From: Candidatus Bathyarchaeota archaeon
GTDB taxonomy: Archaea > Thermoproteota > Bathyarchaeia > Bathyarchaeales > Bathycorpusculaceae
Direction: 5' to 3'
DNA length: 6,523 nucleotides
NCBI GenBank assembly: GCA_003601875.1
Contig: PIYF01000045.1
Coordinates: 1 to 6,523, forward strand
Shown: one piece after another, positions 6,345-6,523 of the stretch
How the letters are laid out: every line of letters begins with the position of its first letter
How positions within the stretch are numbered: the stretch's first letter is position 1
Made by a program: the position numbers and the translations under genes
Notes under the pieces: generated by a model
Databases searched by the model: none
What the model saw: only the letters and a program-made list of their open reading frames with translations
Told to the model about the DNA's origin: nothing

Positions 6345-6361
6345 CTCCAGAAGTTAAGGAG
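6345..6361. repeat. Weak ORB-like or dyad element
   Basis: CTCCAGAAGTTAAGGAG has CTCC/GGAG ends and shares AGAAGTTA with inverted box 2, though in the opposite orientation. It could be a degenerate box or coincidence. Confidence 0.25.
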
Positions 6362-6424
6362 TTTTATCTATTTATAATAGTATCAATTAAGGATTTTAGA
6401 TTTAAATTCAAAAAATAATTAAAG
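6361..6424. other. AT-rich tract, candidate duplex-unwinding element
   Basis: Only about 9 of 64 bases are G or C. The tract lies between the palindrome and ORB-like box 3, a usual place for origin melting. A second AT-rich tract at 6231-6263 lies between boxes 1 and 2, so I cannot say which one opens. Confidence 0.4.
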
Positions 6425-6444
6425 TGCTAGACTTAAGCGCAAGA

Positions 6445-6469
6445 CTTCCAGTTGAAAGAAAGGGGTCTC
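6445..6469 (+). repeat. ORB-like box 3, best match to archaeal ORB
   Basis: CTTCCAGTTGAAAGAAA is followed by GGGGTCTC. This reproduces both halves of the archaeal origin recognition box: the TTCCA-x-x-x-GAAA core contacted by the initiator winged helix and the G-string contacted by the AAA+ domain. Placement about 310 nt upstream of orc1/cdc6 supports the call. Confidence 0.7.
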
Positions 6470-6523
6470 TCTTTTATGATTAAAATCTGCTTTGATTAAA
6501 AAAATTTAGATTTGCACATGAGA

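Larger units (their letters stand above)
6154..6523. other. Putative chromosomal replication origin (oriC) upstream of orc1/cdc6
   Basis: About 370 bases to the window edge contain no convincing gene. They hold two direct ORB-like boxes (6171-6193 and 6445-6469), one inverted G-rich ORB-like box (6272-6296), a weaker related element (6345-6361), a 19-nt palindrome (6323-6341) and two very AT-rich tracts, 6231-6263 (about 6% G+C) and 6361-6424 (about 14% G+C). AAGTGCTA also occurs twice, at 6190 and 6422, each time near one of the direct boxes. Archaeal origins typically lie beside an orc1/cdc6 gene and combine ORBs with an AT-rich unwinding element. The region must also contain the orc1/cdc6 promoter, whose position I cannot fix. 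The origin may extend past the window. Confidence 0.72.

Noticed and set aside
6477..6523. ATG codons at 6477 and 6518 as possible starts of a + strand gene
   Set aside because: The first frame stops after seven codons. The second has only two visible codons and no clear Shine-Dalgarno site, so nothing can be claimed.
6154..6523. CRISPR array or mobile element in the gene-free region
   Set aside because: The repeats are too few, unevenly spaced and in mixed orientation for CRISPR, and there is no transposase or terminal inverted repeat. The ORB explanation fits.

Overview
The window looks like a piece of an AT-rich archaeal chromosome. The evidence is a complete Orc1/Cdc6 initiator, a complete small subunit (DP1) of the archaeal family-D DNA polymerase, an AbrB-PhoU regulator, and an intron-containing tRNA-Ser with no encoded CCA. 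PolD argues against a classical crenarchaeote. Bathyarchaeia or a related lineage is plausible from the gene content, but this is inference and the sequence alone does not prove it.

Left part (1-2180). The window opens with the last 33 codons of a PhoU-domain protein on the + strand. It is followed, convergently, by a minus-strand tRNA-Ser(CGA) with a roughly 33-nt intron after position 37. Next is a minus-strand pair: an AbrB-PhoU protein (1164-2174, transcribed first) and a uridine phosphorylase-type nucleoside phosphorylase (359-1159). The pair is separated by 4 nt, and the upstream stop codon sits inside the ribosome-binding site of the downstream gene. A TATA-like box at 2209-2218 probably drives the pair.

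Middle part (2181-4377). On the + strand a DUF429 protein (predicted RNase H-fold nuclease) overlaps the DP1 gene by 8 nt. Both appear to start at TTG codons with similarly spaced Shine-Dalgarno sequences. The two form a translationally coupled unit diverging from the phosphorylase operon.

Right part (4374-6523). On the minus strand, the Orc1/Cdc6 gene overlaps a DUF99 gene (endonuclease V-like fold) by 44 nt, and DUF99 meets the end of DP1 tail to tail with a 4-nt overlap. Upstream of orc1/cdc6 lie about 385 bases without a gene. They hold two direct copies of CTTCCA(G/T)TTGAAAGAAA about 274 bp apart, an oppositely oriented TTCCA...GAA...GGGG element, a 19-nt palindrome and very AT-rich stretches. 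This matches an archaeal replication origin with origin recognition boxes (ORBs).

Taken together, positions 2235-6523 form a replication island: putative origin, initiator, replicative-polymerase proofreading subunit, and two poorly characterised nuclease-fold proteins, each physically overlapping a core replication gene. The most interesting points are the origin architecture and the pairing of DUF429 with DP1 and DUF99 with Orc1/Cdc6.
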